Source: Branchiibius hedensis
Lineage (GTDB): Bacteria > Actinomycetota > Actinomycetes > Actinomycetales > Dermatophilaceae
DNA: 64,000 bases
Direction of reading: 5' to 3'
Assembly (NCBI RefSeq): GCF_900108585.1
Contig: NZ_UESZ01000001.1
Location: 1,178,001 to 1,242,000, forward strand
A program made the position numbers and the translations under genes. A model generated the notes under the pieces. It made no database searches. It was given only the letters and a program-made list of their open reading frames with translations, and was not told the DNA's origin. Shown here one piece after another: positions 62,889-64,000 of this stretch (its first letter is position 1; every line of letters begins with the position of its first letter).

Positions 62889-63245
62889 ATGGCAGAGCGT
62901 TCCCTGCGCGGTACCAACTTGAGCACCTTGTCCTTCGAGACCGAGGACGGCATCACGTTCAGTGAGCGTCAGATGGTGAGTTACGTGTGCCCCGAGGGCC
63001 ACGTCAGCGAGTTGCCGTTCTCCGTCGAGGCTGACGTCCCGGCCATCTGGGAGTGCCGTTGCGGTGCGGAAGCCAAGCTGGTTGACGGCCCGGAGCCGGA
63101 CCGCAAGCCCACCAAGGCACCCCGTACCCACTGGGACATGCTGCTCGAGCGTCGCACCATTCCCGAGTTGGAGGAACTCCTGCAGGAGCGCCTGACGCTG
63201 CTGCGTGCCTCCCGCGGCGAGAAGTCGGCTCAGCGCACCGCCTGA
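62889..63245 (+). CDS. rbpA: RNA polymerase-binding protein RbpA
   Basis: Actinobacteria-specific RNA polymerase partner that binds group 1 sigma factors and stabilises the open complex. The 118 residues show the zinc knuckle C34-PEGH38 and C56-R-C58 and the C-terminal sigma-interacting helices (HWDMLLERRTIPELEELLQERLTLLRASR). ATG 62889 is used; a longer frame upstream covers the promoter. The gene is preceded by the SigR-type promoter and followed by a strong terminator. Confidence 0.95.
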   Translation: MAERSLRGTNLSTLSFETEDGITFSERQMVSYVCPEGHVSELPFSVEADVPAIWECRCGAEAKLVDGPEPDRKPTKAPRTHWDMLLERRTIPELEELLQERLTLLRASRGEKSAQRTA

Positions 63246-63264
63246 GCTATCTGAACGGGGGAAT

Positions 63265-63292
63265 CCCCGATGTGCCCCTCGGCACATCGGGG
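63265..63292. terminator. Hairpin terminator after rbpA
   Basis: A 12-base perfect stem (63265-63276 with 63281-63292) around CCTC, followed on the plus strand by a CATTTCTTTG stretch. It ends the rbpA transcript and stands between it and the convergent glycosyltransferase gene. Confidence 0.9.
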
Positions 63293-63326
63293 CATTTCTT
63301 TGTGCCCGGACCCGTTCGTGGCGTGG

Positions 63327-64000
63327 TCAGCGACGGACCAGGGAGCGCACCTGATCGGCTCGGTGCTTCAGGCCCCACCCCGTGATCGAGCGCATCGACT
63401 CGCGCACGACGTCGCCGCTCATCTTGGAGTCGCCGTACTCCCGCTCGGTGAAGGTGATCGGCAACTCGCGGATCTGCAGGCCGGCCCGGGCCGCACGCCA
63501 GGTCAGATCCGTCTGGAAGCAGTAGCCCTGCGACTCGACCGTGTCCAGGGCCAGCGTCCGCAGCGCGTCCGCACGGTAGACCCGGAATCCGGCCGTGGCG
63601 TCACGCACCGACATCCCCAACAACACCCGGACGTACTGATTGCCCACCCTGCTGAGCAACTGACGGTGCACCGGCCAGTTGACCACCGCTCCCCCGGGCA
63701 CGTAGCGGGAACCGATCACCAGATCGGCTCCGTCGGCGGCGGCGGCCAGCATCGCGGGCAGCACCTCCGGGGGGTGGGAGCCATCGGCGTCGATCTCCAC
63801 CAGGAAGTCGTAGCCGTGCTCGAGACCCCATTCGAAGCCAGCGAGGTACGCAGCGCCCAGACCGTCCTTCGCGGTTCGGTGCAGCACCTTGATCGCGGGA
63901 TCCTCAGCGGCCAGTTCGTCGGCGAGCTTGCCGGTGCCGTCCGGCGAGTCGTCGTCGAGGACCAGCACGTCGGCCTCCGGCACCGCCGAGCGGATGCGAT
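63327..64000 (-). CDS. ppm1: Polyprenol-phosphate mannose synthase (Ppm1/Dpm1 type, 5' end cut)
   Basis: GT2 enzyme that transfers mannose from GDP-mannose to polyprenyl phosphate, the donor for lipoglycan and protein mannosylation. The visible 224 residues contain the GT2 motifs: VLVLDDDSPDGTGKLADELA, HRTAKDGLGAAYLAGFEWGL, the DxD-like FLVEIDADGSHPP, and CFQTDLTWRAARAGLQIRELPITFTEREYGDSKMSG. The frame is open to the window edge, so the true start lies beyond 64000. No acyltransferase domain is visible here. Confidence 0.9.
   Translation of the reverse strand, partial: RIRSAVPEADVLVLDDDSPDGTGKLADELAAEDPAIKVLHRTAKDGLGAAYLAGFEWGLEHGYDFLVEIDADGSHPPEVLPAMLAAAADGADLVIGSRYVPGGAVVNWPVHRQLLSRVGNQYVRVLLGMSVRDATAGFRVYRADALRTLALDTVESQGYCFQTDLTWRAARAGLQIRELPITFTEREYGDSKMSGDVVRESMRSITGWGLKHRADQVRSLVRR

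Overview
The window is gene-dense, high-GC DNA from the chromosome of an actinobacterium. RbpA, an actinobacterial-type polyprenol-phosphate mannose synthase, a DinB/DUF664 protein of the mycothiol-transferase type, a DtxR/IdeR-type iron box, a SigR-type promoter, and frequent GTG/TTG starts with 4-bp ATGA/GTGA overlaps all fit this. The order Micrococcales is plausible, but the sequence alone does not settle a genus. About 61 protein genes fill almost the whole window. No rRNA, tRNA, CRISPR array, insertion sequence, integrase or phage gene was found, and only one gap exceeds 300 bases (38169-38554).

Layout. 1-4793: alanine aminotransferase (cut by the left edge) behind the SbcCD nuclease genes. 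4846-17650: mostly housekeeping and small enzymes (glutamate-cysteine-ligase-like protein, OsmC, DUF1697, two GNAT proteins around a YciO-like protein, quinone oxidoreductase, esterase, Nudix, SRPBCC, bile-acid-symporter-like transporter, RraA, CapA-like lipoprotein), then rlmC to 18802. 18913-25108: a MacAB-like efflux cluster (adaptor, ATPase, permease, lipoprotein, second adaptor) with long Ser/Thr/Gly-rich segments. 25208-30495: GH92 glycosidase, GT4 glycosyltransferase and a ThrE-type exporter. 30481-34189: ethanolamine use (permease, eutB, eutC; 4-bp overlaps). 34353-36362: secreted S53 peptidase. 36565-39455: a class V PLP enzyme, a guanidine-III riboswitch with its guanidinium exporter, a Dps ferritin and an iron-box-controlled SIP-domain protein. 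39445-47604: a long run of minus-strand genes (UvrA-like ATPase, DUF1295, LMW phosphatase with fructosamine kinase, aspartase with C4-dicarboxylate carrier, lipoprotein). 47623-52908: small enzymes and a triple-HTH protein. 53086-62124: an exopolysaccharide locus (BY-kinase, WecB/TagA-type and fused GT2-GT4 glycosyltransferases, O-antigen-ligase-like protein, GDP-fucose synthesis, MFS carrier). 62134-64000: FxsA, RbpA and the start of Ppm1/Dpm1.

The strongest regulatory observations are the guanidine-III riboswitch at 37795-37833, whose 3' strand overlaps a hairpin that would hide the ribosome binding site of the gdx gene; the iron box at the core of a 36-bp near-palindrome at 39075-39110; and a SigR-type promoter in front of rbpA. 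The least familiar protein-level features are the paired low-complexity efflux adaptors, the ThrE protein with a Thr-rich head, and the protein made of three tandem helix-turn-helix units.
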